From: Jaapia argillacea MUCL 33604 | Lineage: Eukaryota; Basidiomycota; Agaricomycetes; Jaapiales; Jaapiaceae | Assembly: GCA_000697665.1 (NCBI GenBank) | Contig: KL197738.1 | Location: forward strand, 382,253-440,543 | Reading direction: 5' to 3' | DNA length: 58,291 nt | In this document: positions 12,023 to 23,933 of the stretch, one piece after another | How positions within the stretch are numbered: the stretch's first letter is position 1 | How the letters are laid out: each line of letters opens with the position of its first letter | Translations under genes and position numbers: made by a program | The notes under the pieces: model-generated | What the model saw: the letters and a program-made list of their open reading frames with translations, nothing else | Told to the model about the DNA's origin: nothing | The model's database searches: none

Positions 12023-12552
12023 GCAGAGTTCAAACACTCCCTTTGACAGATGCTTTGGAAGGGACTCATAACCTGGTGAAGTTTCTCATTGCCTCTCAAA
12101 TCAATTCGGACGGATACCCACTACAGAAATGTTTAGGTGCTCGAAGACTTGCCCAATGTGGCCTATCGATGAATACACCAACTCATACACCAACGCTTGC
12201 GCTCGAAGGGCTCAGATAGTTTAGGGGCAAGGAAGGTCATTTACATACTTACTTTCTCTCTCCTGTTTAGCATTCCCCCCATTCGTGCAAGATCGCTCCA
12301 GCGACCAAGCACTTAACTGCCAAATCACCACAACCACGAGTATGCACACACATCTAGCGCTTGGGAATGCATGCTCCACACGTAGGAGTTGGCCGTGGTA
12401 TCCCTGGGGGGCTTTGCCTGAAGGGGAGAGCATACGGATGCTCGGAGTGCAGGAGTAAATGGGTGGAGGCCTGTGTTATGCTACATAGTGTAAAGTCTTA
12501 CATGGGGTGACCCGATGGACAATAAACTGGACAAGAAAAAAAAAAAAAATTT
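12023..12552 (+). other. LINE 3' UTR and poly(A) tail
   Basis: No coding continuation follows the ORF2 stop. AATAAA lies at 12521-12526 and the A-run at 12536-12549. The tail is followed by a few T and the right target-site copy. Confidence 0.7.
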
Positions 12553-12564
12553 TCCGCGCACGTG
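12553..12564. repeat. 12-bp target-site duplication, right copy (LINE)
   Basis: TCCGCGCACGTG follows the poly(A) tail and matches 6061-6072 at 11 of 12 positions. Confidence 0.7.
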
Positions 12565-12670
12565 GAGATACTGTGTATGGAAATATGGCTTCGCCCACTG
12601 TTGTAGCCAACTGTCGAGAGCTTTGCACGAATGTCCAAGTAGAAATACCACATTATATTACTATCTGTTA

Positions 12671-15600
12671 CTACAGCTCAGGTACTGTATCATTGAGGAT
12701 CTGCACAAGTTTGTCAAGCTGCCCTTGGACAAGCAACTCTTGTATCTGTTCTCGAGAAGGCTCTGGATTCTTTGCAAGCTCATCTGGGGTATCAACATGA
12801 TAGTCGACCAGAAAGTCGAGCTTCTCATGACAGAAGGTGTACTTGAGGATTTGCAAGATCTCGAGCATCAGAGGCGAGAGTTTGCAGCGACGAGCTGTAA
12901 TTGTTTCCTTGCTGGATGAGAACACCCATTCACACGGAACAGCTGTGGCTTGAACGGGAAGGATGTCAAGGGCCACTCAGTAGAGCAGCGGGAATTCTGA
13001 TGCATGTCCCTAAAATATTACAATAGTCAATGTGAATTTGCAACAGCGAGTGATGTCATGGGACAAGAAATGAGAACTAAGACAAGAAGTACACACCTGC
13101 CACCATGCAATGAGATCAAGATCCTGAGCCTCCTCTAGCCCTTGGACTGGGAGAGATTCAATATACTTATTCAACTCCTGCTCGACTGCAAGACGATCTC
13201 TCTCATCTGCAGCCCCCTTCACAATTTCTTTCTCAGCTTCGCTAAGCTCCATCCTTCCATCCAACCTGCCATCATCTGACAAATTTGATGTGAGGCTTGA
13301 CTGGGACAAAGTCTTCGAAAGTGCAAGGATGTTGTGGATTCCACAGACTTGAGATTGCGAGGCAGCACACAAGGGTGCTGAGACAGCAACTGGTGTTGAT
13401 TGGCATGATAGTAGGGACTTGCAAAGGCTTTGACAAAACTCAAGCATCTGTAATGAACATTTTGAGCCAGACATAAAATCACAAATGAGTTTCACTTACA
13501 GCTGCCTTGACCCACTCCCTTGCTTGGATGGCTTCATCATCAGTCCAGTGCTTTTCAATCCAGTCAAGCTTCATCATAGGGTTGATGACTGAGATAAGAT
13601 GGTCTGAATCAATAATACTCAAGTCAAAAAAGGTCACATACTCATAGCCAAGACATAAATGCGAGACTTGCGAGACTTGAATACATACTCTTCAATTTTT
13701 CGGATGGCAGCAGCGATGATATGAGCGATTTGGGGGAGTTCTTTTTGGCATTCCTTCAGGATATAGAGAAGCATCTCATACAAAGGTAGTGCCAGTGAAG
13801 CTGTAGGAGTCTTTTCAGCAGAAAGAACCTCTTGAATTTTGTGTGGGAAATGTGGTGACATCTCTCAAGACTTCCTGTTCAGATTTTGACAAAGCGAGAT
13901 GGGAGATGATAGCTTGTCGGACATGATTGAGGAAAAGTTCAATAGCCTCCAACACCGCCAATAAATCAGCTACATGATACATTGCAGAGATACATGAGAC
14001 TCACTGGATGCAACTCAAGGGTGCGATCCACCATCAGCATTGTTGACGACCATCGAGTCTTGCACTCTCGCAAGAGCTCATTCTTGGCAAGTTGAACGTC
14101 AAACATATTTTTTTCATTCCCCTCGCAGATTGTCTTCTGAAAATCTGTTCGTCGCTCATCAGATGCTCGACAAGCTGTTACCAAGTTCCGACAGCTCCCA
14201 ATGGGGTCACTATGAAGGGCAGCATCATACCCTGGATCATCGATGATGGGGGGAGGTAAGGCAGCAGGGTGGGTGTCGATGCCATTCTTGAGAACTTCAA
14301 GAGCATCTTGGACTGCAAGATTGATTATGTGTGCAAAGCATCTACATATGAGATGTTAGATGTAGTTGATCACCACTCAGGAGAACTGGACACCTACTGA
14401 ACATGGTTTCCCACCTCATCAAATGGAATTCCCAACTCCCACATCTCACCCTCAATGTAGTGCATCATCGTGTCGTTACATGAGTCGTTGTCCATCGTCA
14501 TCATCCCAATCTGGAGGATAACCATGAGTTTTGATTCGGAAAAGTAAGGAATGAGTAATATGAAACCTTATGGGTGATTCCATAGTCCTTCACAACATCC
14601 ATGAAAACTTTACCCATCTTTGCCCCAGCATGCCCTTCCTCAAGGCGACGGAAAGCAATTAATCATGTCTTAAGAACCAGACGCCCTTCGACCTTGGACA
14701 TCCAGGACCCGGTGACACCTAAGTGCGCTTGTTTTGCAGGGTCTGACCAGGCATCAGCAGTAAATGCTATTCTTCCGAGAGCATTCTAGCAAAAGAATCG
14801 ACAAGCATGTCCGAGTCAGCGATTGTGCCTGAAACCTTGAAATTAACTCGACAGCAACTCACCTGCGTATCATGGGCAAGGAGCTCCGTTTCTGTTCTAA
14901 ACCTCTCAATCAGCAGTTGAGCCAGCTTTGTTCGGTGAGGTATGTCGCCATCCTTCAGCTCACTGCCAACAAAGAGCAAGAGGTCGCGTAACTCCTCGGA
15001 CTCGACAACATTGATGGACTGGACCCACAAATGTTAGCGGTAACCTTCTCGTCGAATATGGCAACTTCTCACCTGGTCATCAACTGCAATCCACTTGACG
15101 AGGTGATCGAGAAAACCTTTCACACTAAAGGGCTCACGCTCGTTGCACCCAACCTCTGATAACCCAGGACGACAACCAGCTTTCAGTTCCTCCCACCCTT
15201 TAAGCTTCTCCGTGATCACCACCCCTCTCCACATTTCGCCATGGTCCTTTTCGAGATGTTTACGAATTGTCGTCGCCATTCCGGACATGCACTTCCAAGT
15301 CCGCCACTTCTCCTGTGAACTGCACGCAAATTAGCCTCTCTTGTATGACACTACTGGTCTTGTAACTCACTGGCACAGTCGACATGCCACATATGGGGAC
15401 TCGGGCTTCTCAGACAGGAACTTACCACCACCTGGCAACTCTATGGGTCTCATATTGCGATCCTCGGACAGCGGAACCAAAAAATACCACACATCCGTTG
15501 CAATGTTCATGGATGGCTGCTTCACCTTCCGGACCAACGACACGTACGACCGATTAGCTGGATTCTCGCCCAACAAAGTAGAAGTTACTGCCGGGGTTGG

Positions 15601-16129
15601 GGTTCCACTCTCGACGTCCCTGATTGTCCGAGTCGATACAGACAGGCCAACACCACACACGGCCGCGGTAGTGAGTAACTCATTTTCGTTGATTCGACGC
15701 CGTTTTTGCTTTGGAGGCCTCGGGCCTTGAGTCGAGGTGCCCGGGTTTGCCGCTCTGCGTTTTCGGGTTCCGTTCAATGTCGGAATGGTTTCGTAGGCTA
15801 GGGGTTGCCTTTCCGGGGGGTGTGGGTTGCCGAAACTGTTGGGGGTGTATTTGTGGGATTGCCATGGGCCAGTAAGGGTACAACGGAGGGCCGGGAGGGT
15901 GTGGGGAGGCCCATGGATGAGGACTGTGAAATTCCTGAGAGGTATGAGATGGTAGTGTGACCCGGGGGGGAGTTGTTGGACTTCGGTGATGAAGTTGCTG
16001 TGAGTATCCACTGAATTGTGGATTCGCAGTAGGGATATGTACGAAAGGACTCGGAAAGGGAGGGTTAGGAGGATATCCGGCACAGTTGCAGTCTGAAGGG
16101 TCGGGACACCTGCAATAGGTCGAGGACAT
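12671..16129 (-). pseudogene. hAT transposase, copy B, nearly complete
   Basis: hAT transposase with a Pro-rich N-terminus (start MSSTYCRCPD), a basic segment, a BED-like Cys pair (ESPYVACRLC), the core, and the C-terminal dimerisation block (VPCEWVFSSSKET, KLSPLMLEILQILKY) that defines the family. An intron with GTAGGT donor and TGTAG acceptor near 14341-14400 restores VQ|CFAHIINLAV. The N-terminal Pro-rich frame and the downstream basic frame (GPRPPKQKRRR) are different frames overlapping around 15680-15850. So there is probably an indel there unless an unseen intron links them. In copy A the same two parts are in one frame. I treat it as likely inactive. Confidence 0.7.
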
Positions 16130-16382
16130 TGTCGTAGGTGTAGTAGCTCAGTAGGACTATGGCTCGCTTTCGTTGTACAAATATTCCATGAATTCCATTG
16201 CATTTTTGGCATCGCAATCAACGGCTTCGGGCAATGGCTCACACCAGATGAGGAATATTGGTTAGCCCTGTCATGTCAGCCACCCGCTTTGCTAAGTCTT
16301 CGCAGCCACTTTGCAGCCGCGGAGGACATTGGTAACTGCAACTTATTTACAAATAAGCTAACTCAGCTGCGAAGCGCCTCGG

Positions 16383-16406
16383 CTTAGCAGCAACACTAGT
16401 CCTGCG
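16383..16406 (-). repeat. Right terminal inverted repeat of hAT B plus target-site copy
   Basis: CTTAGCAGCAACACTA (16383-16398) is the reverse complement of the left end. GTCCTGCG (16399-16406) is the right target-site copy. Confidence 0.8.
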
Positions 16407-16818
16407 GCGGCGAGCACATGGCAGCCACGCGAGAGAACTTCACACTCCGATCTGGGGCTTGCAACGCTAACAGCAGTCAAGCATACCATCGTCGACTTCA
16501 AGACTCAACAGTCCCCCAACTCGCCACCTTCACGCCCCGTAAGTCTCCAAATCTCCTCTAAACGCCCTTCCAAACGTTATCCAAGTTGTTCGAGCCCAAT
16601 CGGTGCACTGGGCTCGAATGGATGGCTTTGGTATACTGTGGATACCCCCGCTGACCTATTCCATGTTTCTCTGAAATGTAGGCCAGAATAAGTGCGAACT
16701 GACGTTTTTGCAGTACGTATTGGATCGCTTTGGATGGAAATGGAAGGGTTTTGGTGTATTGATTTTGGATGGGATTCATGGTGCAGCTTCCGACCCTTAA
16801 AAACCGATTTCGCCCAGC

Positions 16819-17397
16819 ATGATCATCTCCAAGCAAAATAGGCGCCTCATCTACGAGAACCTCTTCAAAGGTCCTTCCAATTCCCCCCCATAACCGCCTC
16901 CGTCTCTCGCTAACTCACATTTTTTACCAGAGGGAGTGTTGGTTGCCAAGAAAGATTACAATGCGCCCAAGCACGAAGAACTCGAGATGCCCAACCTCGA
17001 GGTCATCAAAGCGATGCAGAGCTTAACCTCCAAGGGTTTCGTCAAGACCCAATTCTCATGGCAGTGGTATTACTACACCTTGACTCCCGAGGGTGTCGAG
17101 TACCTCCGCGAATGGTACGCCTCCTCCTTGCCCCCATCTCATCCCTACCATCCTACATCACATCTCGCTCATCACGTTGTTCGATATAACAGGCTCCACC
17201 TCCCCAACGAGATCGTCCCCCAAACACATAAGAAAGCCGCTCGCCCCCCTCGTCCCGCAGGAGTCCGTCAAGGTGGAGGAGAGGGCACTTACCGCCCACC
17301 CCGTGGCGACAGGGAAGATTACAGGAAGAAGGAGAGTGCTCCTGGAGAGTTCAGGCCTCAGTTTGCTGGTGTTGGACGGGGTGCTCCTCGGGAGTAA
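16819..17397 (+). CDS. RPS10: 40S ribosomal protein eS10
   Basis: Component of the small ribosomal subunit head near the mRNA entry side. Exons 16819-16870, 16931-17114 and 17193-17397 join in frame to 146 residues, within the usual fungal range for S10. Motifs: start [16 protein letters not shown], then [38 protein letters not shown] and EYLREWLHLP, with the usual basic, Gly/Pro/Arg-rich tail. The start is the family N-terminus. A possible 5' UTR intron (GTAAGTCT at 16540) precedes it, a common feature of fungal ribosomal protein genes. The gene begins about 410 bp right of hAT copy B and marks the return to single-copy DNA. Confidence 0.97.
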
Positions 17398-17610
17398 GCT
17401 TTGGACGATTGGGCTTATGGGGGCCGTGGTGGGCGAAGGATTATGGGACGGCTGGTTGGGAGTAAAAGTATGACAATGACATGAGCATGTCCCGTCCGTC
17501 TATCTGTCCATGCGTGCCTGTTTATTCATTAGGCCAGACTTATGCCGGCGCTATGATCTCTTCACATCTTTCTTCTGTATTGTTCCCTGTGGGACAATCA
17601 CGGTCAACGA

Positions 17611-19681
17611 CTACCCAAACAAGTCTACAACATTCCTCAGTCCCCTCCCCTGCTCAACAGCCTCTTTCCGATAGTCGACAATCTCCCTAGTGAAAGAACT
17701 GAGAGTCCGTTAGCCCCGACCATCAAAACGCAAAGCGCATACACGACCAAAAGACTAACCTAACGCGCCCACACCCCTTAGCACCACTAACAAACCAAAC
17801 CGCCTCCCTAACAACTAACTTATCCAATATACCCAACACCCCTTCATCCTCCAACAACTCATCACCCTCCTCCCACCGCTCACTTCTTCCACCACTAATA
17901 ACAAGCGGCAGAACCTCGTCCAACCCCCAAAGCCTCACCCCATCGAACCTCCCACCTCGACCAAAAGCACTTTTCAACACATTCATAGCATCCACATGTT
18001 CGGCAGTGATAGATCTGAAGGTACCCGACCTCCTACCACCCTTCCCAGATATAGGGAATGGATAGTCGGTGGCTAACCAAACGTCTTTCATCCCTTTACC
18101 TTCCCCACTTAACAACCTCTCAATCGTTCCTACCAACTCACCAACGCAAACTCCCAACCCCTCCCTCGGAACGCTCTCCATCCGCCAATGCACACCCAGA
18201 AAACCGTTTCCTACTCGTGATATCAACACGTCTGCGAGGGAGACCAGGCGGGGGGAGTATGCGAGGAGGGGGGGGAGGGAGGGGAAGATGGGATGTCGGA
18301 GGTCGTAATCGATTACTAACACTTCCGCGTTTTCATCTCCATGGGAGAAAGTTCGAGTTTGTGGAAAGTTGGCGGGTGTTTCGTCGGTGCTGGTTAGACC
18401 GCCAGGGAGGTTGTGAGGAGAGGAACGTCCGATTTGTTCGTGTAAGAGATCAACGAGGTCCAACCCAATCGATCGCGACACATTCAGCTCGCCTTGATCA
18501 CCAGAAGTAGGAACGGCAGGCGTAGAGGACGAGGCGTTATCAGGTAACCTGATAGACAAAAGCGGGTACCTCGAAAAGTCCATCCTCGAGAAATATTTCG
18601 ATTTGGATAAGCACGGAGACCTTTTCTTGAAATATTCATGTAGCCCATTTGATTTCGTTGTTCCAGTCGCGTCGGCTCCAGTCCCATCGAGGTCGAAATT
18701 AGCAGGAAGGTACGAAGCGAGGTGTATCCCATTTCGTTCCATCGTGTTCAAAGTGGGTGGTTGAGTCGCAAGAAAGGTTCGAGGAGAAGTCAATGGAGAA
18801 ATTTGAACCATTTGTGCGGCGGGCCTATCAGGTCTCCTAACCAACCACCTCTTAAACTCTTCCATCTCCACCACCCCACCCCCACCCCCAGCCCCAGCCC
18901 ACTCCCGCACCCCCAAAATAACCTTCTCAACATCCCAATACATCCCCCCCTCCCACCTCGCACAAGCCCCCATCCTACTCCTCCCCACATTCGGGAAAAC
19001 GAGGGTACGGTTGAGTAAGCGGGATAAGAGGATGAGTTGGGTTAGGTGGAGATGGGATTTGGAGAGTTGTTCGGGGATGTAGGAGGGGAGGAGGAAACGG
19101 CATTTTGGGGGGTGGGAGTGGGAGTGGGAGTGGTAGGAACAGAAGTGGGAGTCGATGGAGGGTGTTGTTGGGGGTGCGGGAGGGGGATGCGGGTGGGGGT
19201 GGGTGGAGGGGATGTGGGTTATGAGTGGGGGTTTTGTGAGGTTTGGGTGGGAGAGGGCTTTTAACCATGGGAGGTCGTCGAGATCGTCTTGGGAGTTGAG
19301 ATGGAGACAGTTGAGTTTGTCGAGGATGGACCTGTTGACTGTTGGTGGTTTCCCAGACTTCAAATGCGTTGTTTCTTTCTTTTCGTTAGGAGAGGAGAGG
19401 ATAACAGAGCAGTTGTTCTTGTAGACCGAAGACCGAGAGGTGTTCTTGAGAATTGAGGCAAGATGCGATTGTCTCCCGAGGAGAGGCAGTCCAAGACGGG
19501 TGTAGAGACAGAACAACAAGAGGGTGACACCTAGTACTAGGAGAGATCTGCGATGACGAAGTATCTGAGCAGGTTTCTTGAAGTGAAGCCAGGTAAGCCG
19601 GTTGGAATGGTTTGGCGCGTGAGGATATTTGGACGGGCAAGTCATATCATCCTGGCTAGTTGATGGTAGTAAGGGACCCAT
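17611..19681 (-). CDS. Type II membrane protein, O-fucosyltransferase-like
   Basis: Exons 19681-17760 and 17698-17611 (intron 17699-17759, GTTAGT...TCAG) encode 669 residues. A short cytoplasmic tail is followed by a single hydrophobic anchor (LLVLGVTLLLFCLYTRLG) near residues 42-60, as in Golgi glycosyltransferases. The lumenal part has LLSRLLNRTLVFPNVGRSRMG, the GFLGVHWRMES block and VWLATDYPFP. These are the family signatures of GDP-fucose protein O-fucosyltransferases; the Arg in HWRME is the usual donor-binding residue. The C-terminal exon adds SSFTREIVDYRKEA, giving a normal end. The start at the ATG before GPLLPSTSQ is chosen because the anchor then sits near the N-terminus. The open frame extends 67 codons upstream without recognisable content. 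The substrate is unknown. Confidence 0.8.
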
Positions 19682-20056
19682 GGGAGGAACTGTTGCTGAT
19701 CGGGAACGGAGAATCACCGGTTTGCGTAGTAAGAGATTCAAGTGGGAGATATCTGCTTGAGCGAACCAGAGTCTGGGGTGATGGTACAGGACAGAAACGC
19801 GATTTGCGTTCGGCGCGACGAGGAATTCAACGGAGGCTACGAAGTCAATCAACGGAAAACAACAAAATTTATGGTAGCACATGCTCTACGATACAGCTCG
19901 ATGCGTGAATGCGATGGGAAAGAGATGACGGCGAATTACAGAGGGCTGGTATAAGACATGTACTACTTCCAAGAAAACCCCTGGCGACGGCGATATGAGC
20001 ACAACCCGAAAAGCCAACGTGAAGAAAAGGACACACCAGGATCACGACAACGGTCC

Positions 20057-20746
20057 TCAACTGTCAGCCTTCATCTTCCCCTTCTTACTCCCCTTGGGTA
20101 TCCGCTCATACGCATTCGCCTCAGGTTCTTCTGGTAATTCGTTCACCACCGCTCCCCCTCCACTACCGCCATCTCTCATACCACCAGATCCAGCATTATC
20201 ACCACGACCCGGATCGCGATCAGGCGAAGGTCTTCTTCTTGGTCGGTCATGATTATGGTTACGATGGCTATGGGGTCGGTCACACGACGAGTCCGAGTCT
20301 GAATCCGAAGATGATTCGTCTGAAGAAGACTCGTCGAACCTCCTCGGTTTGTGGTAGATACAACAAACTGTAGCATAAACCGATCCATCAGTCTTCACCA
20401 CAATCAAAAGTGAGCGACGGATGAAACACGCACTCTTGGTTTTCTTCTTTCCCATATGTTCATTATCGATTACATCCTCTGTCCAAGCGACATGTGCAGT
20501 TGGTCTTCGTCCGTTTCTCGGACCTCCTCTTAAGCGCAGAGCACCGACTGGGCCATTTCCCGACCCTTCAGCCGGTTGGGTGACGGTGCGAGAGGCGTCT
20601 GTTGGTGTCGCCGTGGAAGCGCGAGTTTGTGTGGCCAGAGCAGCCATTCGTTGTTTGAGGATGGAGTTGAGAGCAGAGGGACAATTGTGGTCAGGCGCTC
20701 CAGATGTGGTTGTCGCCAAATCTGGGTTACGTAATAGGCTCGTCAT
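20057..20746 (-). CDS. YPI1: Type 1 protein phosphatase regulator Ypi1 / inhibitor-3 homolog
   Basis: Small, disordered nuclear regulator of protein phosphatase 1 (Glc7 in yeast; PPP1R11 in animals). Exons 20746-20434 and 20367-20057 join in frame to 207 residues. The 66-bp intron restores GKKKTKI|CCIYHKPRRF. Diagnostic segments are the PP1-binding core VAWTEDVIDNEHMG, the Cys/His block CCIYHKPRRFDE, and the acidic serine run ESSSDESSSDSDSD, followed by an Arg/His/Gly-rich tail. The start MTSLLRNPDL is chosen over an upstream ATG because the extra 30 residues look non-coding. It is longer than yeast Ypi1 (about 155 residues) because of the low-complexity tail. Confidence 0.93.
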   Translation of the reverse strand: MTSLLRNPDLATTTSGAPDHNCPSALNSILKQRMAALATQTRASTATPTDASRTVTQPAEGSGNGPVGALRLRGGPRNGRRPTAHVAWTEDVIDNEHMGKKKTKSACFIRRSLLIVVKTDGSVYATVCCIYHKPRRFDESSSDESSSDSDSDSSCDRPHSHRNHNHDRPRRRPSPDRDPGRGDNAGSGGMRDGGSGGGAVVNELPEEPEANAYERIPKGSKKGKMKADS

Positions 20747-20836
20747 GTTTCTCTGGGCAAACGTCTTGAACTCTCCATGCCTCTGCCCTGGTTGCCTGGA
20801 AATCCTCGGGTAAGTACATTTGTAGTCTGAACGCAT

Positions 20837-22360
20837 CCAAGCAGAGCATTTGAAACCCTAGGACTTGGGTATACTCCCCAATCGCCAAATCCCAGCCGAC
20901 CTCCCCTCCAAGCGGAGACTGACATGAAAGTAACCACCTCAAGGTGATCATCATTCTTTTCCAGTACGACTGATTCTTTGAGATTGTTTCGCCTCCGATC
21001 ATCGTCGAGTATATGCTTTCAATACAGGGTGTTGTGAATCTGTCGCGGTGAGGTAAGGGACACTGCCAGCCCATTGCAGCTCCGTAACTTCCGTCGCTTT
21101 CGCCAAAGTCCTTCAAGGATCACAGGTTATTTTCTCCGACCACATCCCTCCATTCCGTGGGGGTGATTGATACCCGCATGCTTATGTTACGGCTCTCCGA
21201 TGGCTTCATCCGCTCATACCCCTTCACTCGATGTCCCCAATCTGACTCGGTCCATGCGAAGGATGCTGACAGTGACATGCCAATTTTTGCTACAGGAGGA
21301 AAACTTTTAACCAAGGATCCGGCGCTTCGGTGGCGTCTGATACGTACAACCCACCTGTGTATCACCCAGACTTCGACGAGGTTCCATTGTCCGTGTCACG
21401 GTCACTGGGCCAATAGCATTTTCTTCCCTGACCCTTTTACAAGGTTTCTCATGTCGGTCACCTTGCGTTTTCCCAAAGAACTTGCAGATGGGTATTCAAT
21501 CCGCTCCCAGGAGTTTTGATTGTACCAGATTTTCCAGGTTGCTATCGCTCCTACATCTACCGACGAACATGATCTCCTTCACGCCAAAGTGAAACCGGTG
21601 TGTGTCGTCCTCTTCAATACTCATCACGTCTCTCCAATTCACTGGTAATTTTATATTCAGGACGACATGCTCGCGGACGATAACGGACAAATCGACCAGT
21701 GGGTGATCATGGTTTTCCTTGATCAAAGTGATTTCTTAGATATTTACACGGAGGAAGTTTGCCTTCGTCGACGATCCTGATCCCAAGAAGGTTGTGAGGA
21801 GGAAGACACATACATCCTCTTCACCCAGTTTCGTGACATTAATCTTCGGCTGTCATCGGGATCCGTACGAGAGGCCGACGGGGTTGGAGATCATGGCAGG
21901 CCTCCGCGGATTTCTTTCACTTCATGTCGAAGATTTGGAGAAGGGAATGGATCGTGTCTGCCTCCCTTCCCCAACTCCACGCTAGAGTTTGGCGATGTTG
22001 TAACGATCGAAGCGGTTGCGACGATATTCGTGAATGGTCGTTACGTAACTCCCCAACGAGTCCACCGCTTTGTTGTACAATGCGAGGTCATCTTCAGATT
22101 AACGCAGCGCGTTTCAATCACGTTTAACAAGCATTGACCCGATCTCCATTATAATCTGCGGTGATACTCTAATAGTCGGCGAATGTGACGCAAAATCGGG
22201 TTCTAGTACGAGTAGCATCCAATGACGACCGAGAGCAACATGCGAGTCTAACAGAAGGGCTCGAAGGTTTAAGGTATCTCGGTGAAAAGAGTGAACAGCA
22301 TGAGTTCGATCGCAATGGAAAGTGCGACGGCGAACCCACAATACGCACAACAGACATGCA
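20837..22360 (-). CDS. Possible multi-exon hypothetical gene, boundaries unknown
   Basis: Several short minus-strand frames are protein-like and could be exons of one gene. One reads LNIKLPVNWRDVMSIEEDD near 21600 and another ISMRVSITPTEWRDVVGE near 21150; their shared WRDV block suggests an internal repeat. A third begins MKDFGESDGSYGAAMGW near 21100. I could not join them with confident splice sites and recognise no family. The coordinates only mark the region. It lies head-to-tail with YPI1. Confidence 0.22.
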
Positions 22361-23933
22361 GGTTTATACGTTGATCAGCATTCATCCCTTGTCGCATCTA
22401 AAAACAAATTTGCGAACATCTTCACGGGCAATTCGAAAGTTGGAGGTTTCAGGGTTCACCAAAATGCAGCAAGAACGAAAACCCGGACCACACTGCATGG
22501 TTCCAATTGGATTGATCGGGACTTTGGTCTGAGCGAGGCAAACACGACGCCGCAGTCAACAGAGTGTTTTACTTGAAGTTGTGAGATGAGGCGAAGGAAG
22601 GTTAGGTGGCCGACGGTAGGGTCTCGAAATAAGACCACATCGTGATGCGGTCATTTCGCTACGCCGAGGACTCCCTGGCAGATCCGGATGAACGAGGGGA
22701 AGGTGAGGGAGGGTCAAGGGTTTTTGAATAGAAATTCCTAAACTTTGAACCCATTCTAACGGCGTGGAGTGAAGTGCAAGGATGGGGGAAGTAAATATTT
22801 GGATGATCGAGCGGTAGCACAGTATCGGCGTGCATTAGACGCTCGGGAGCAGAAGCACCAAAGCCATCTTTTAGGATCTCATTCGGAAGGTAGAAGTGCC
22901 TGAGAATATTGATTAAGGTGGAGACCTAGAATGCCGAAACTCTTTGTCAGTGGAGGTTTACTCCAGAGATTGACAAAAGGGTGGGAGAAGACAATTGTTG
23001 TCCAGGCTTGGGTGTGAGATCGAGCCGACGAGTGGCGCGCAGAGGACGGTTCGGGACTTCACCAACTTAGCGTTAGGTGGCTTCTCGAACGGACCTACGT
23101 GTAGGAGAGGCTCTTTTGTCAAAGATTGATGCGCTAACCTGTTCGTGACGGAGACAATTGTCTCGGGAGAGTCGGAAAGTCCGTCTGGCTAGCAAAAATT
23201 AGCATAGCAGCTAGAAGGGGCTCTTACGATAAGTCTAACAGAGGCGTTTATTATTGCGATGGTACCCTCCAGGGCAGGAGAGTTGGGAGATACTGGGTCG
23301 ACGCTGGGGCCGACATTGTCCGGAATGCGATCGCCATGCAAAGAGGCGGGGACACTGATCCCCATATGGAACTCCCTTTGTAGATTCTCGAAGGGGAAAT
23401 GCGACAAGACAAAGAGTCGGCAGGGAACTAGTTCCAGCAGCTCTCGAGAGTCGGCAGACGACCTTTGTTGAAGCGCCCAGTTAATTGTGAAGTGAGACAG
23501 CGTCAACAACAACAAACAACCGGATTTGGGTGACAGCTCCTTCTGGCTTTTTGTCTTGCACCTCCACGAGTGCCCAGGATACCGTCTAACTCCCTGCTTT
23601 ATTGTATTGTCCAAATTCTGGAAGTCACTGCTCTGCTCGTGCCCAGGTTTGCGTTATCTTTGAACACAAAAAGATCGGTAAGATGGCCCACACTCTCGAC
23701 GTCAGAGACAAAAGCGTTTTCTCGACTTTTTGTTCTTCACCGATTCAACTGAGACATTCACAATACACCACACACGCACTGCATCCAAACGTGGATCCCG
23801 AGATCCACCTGCGTTTCGTATATAACATCTTGAACAATGGCTGTTTGGACCCATCCCTCGTCGGTTGCTTGGACAACACAATACCAACAGCAGTCTTCTC
23901 ACTCTCGATCCCTGTCTATTATTCCTCAACACA
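22361..23933. other. No gene resolved
   Basis: A minus-strand frame of 141 codons at 23189-23614 contains protein-like text (FHMGISVPASLHGDRIPDN) and may be part of an exon, but no start, stop or splice context supports a model. The rest holds no open frame, RNA gene or repeat that I can support. The 3' part is the upstream region of the MYND-finger gene. Confidence 0.4.

Larger units (their letters stand above)
6073..12552 (+). mobile_element. Tad-like non-LTR retrotransposon (LINE), full-length but inactivated
   Basis: Full-length LINE: a 5' UTR of about 165 bp, ORF1 with three CCHC knuckles, ORF2 with AP-type endonuclease, reverse transcriptase, RNase H and a C-terminal CCHC motif, then a 3' UTR with AATAAA at 12521 and a run of 14 A at 12536-12549. 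It lies between 12-bp direct repeats. Endonuclease-RT-RNase H with two ORFs is the layout of the fungal Tad clade. Four in-frame TGA codons disable it. It inserted into hAT copy B between the left end and the 3' end of the transposase gene. Confidence 0.85.
5936..16398 (-). mobile_element. hAT DNA transposon, copy B, with a nested LINE
   Basis: The element is bounded by TAGTGTTGCTGCTAAG at the left end and its exact reverse complement at the right end (16 of 16). Both ends also share the subterminal text GCTGCGAAGACTTA (left near 6015, right near 16290 as reverse complement). An 8-bp target-site duplication with one mismatch flanks it. The transposase is on the minus strand at 12671-16129. 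The region 6073-12552 is a LINE inserted later, so the hAT alone is about 4 kb, a normal size for the family. Confidence 0.85.

Noticed and set aside
15341-15730. Plus-strand frame of 129 codons over the hAT B transposase
   Set aside because: It is antisense to the BED-like and NLS-like transposase region; the minus strand is clearly the coding one.
18058-18510. Plus-strand open frame of 150 codons inside the O-fucosyltransferase gene
   Set aside because: It is antisense to a well-supported coding exon and has no domain-like text.
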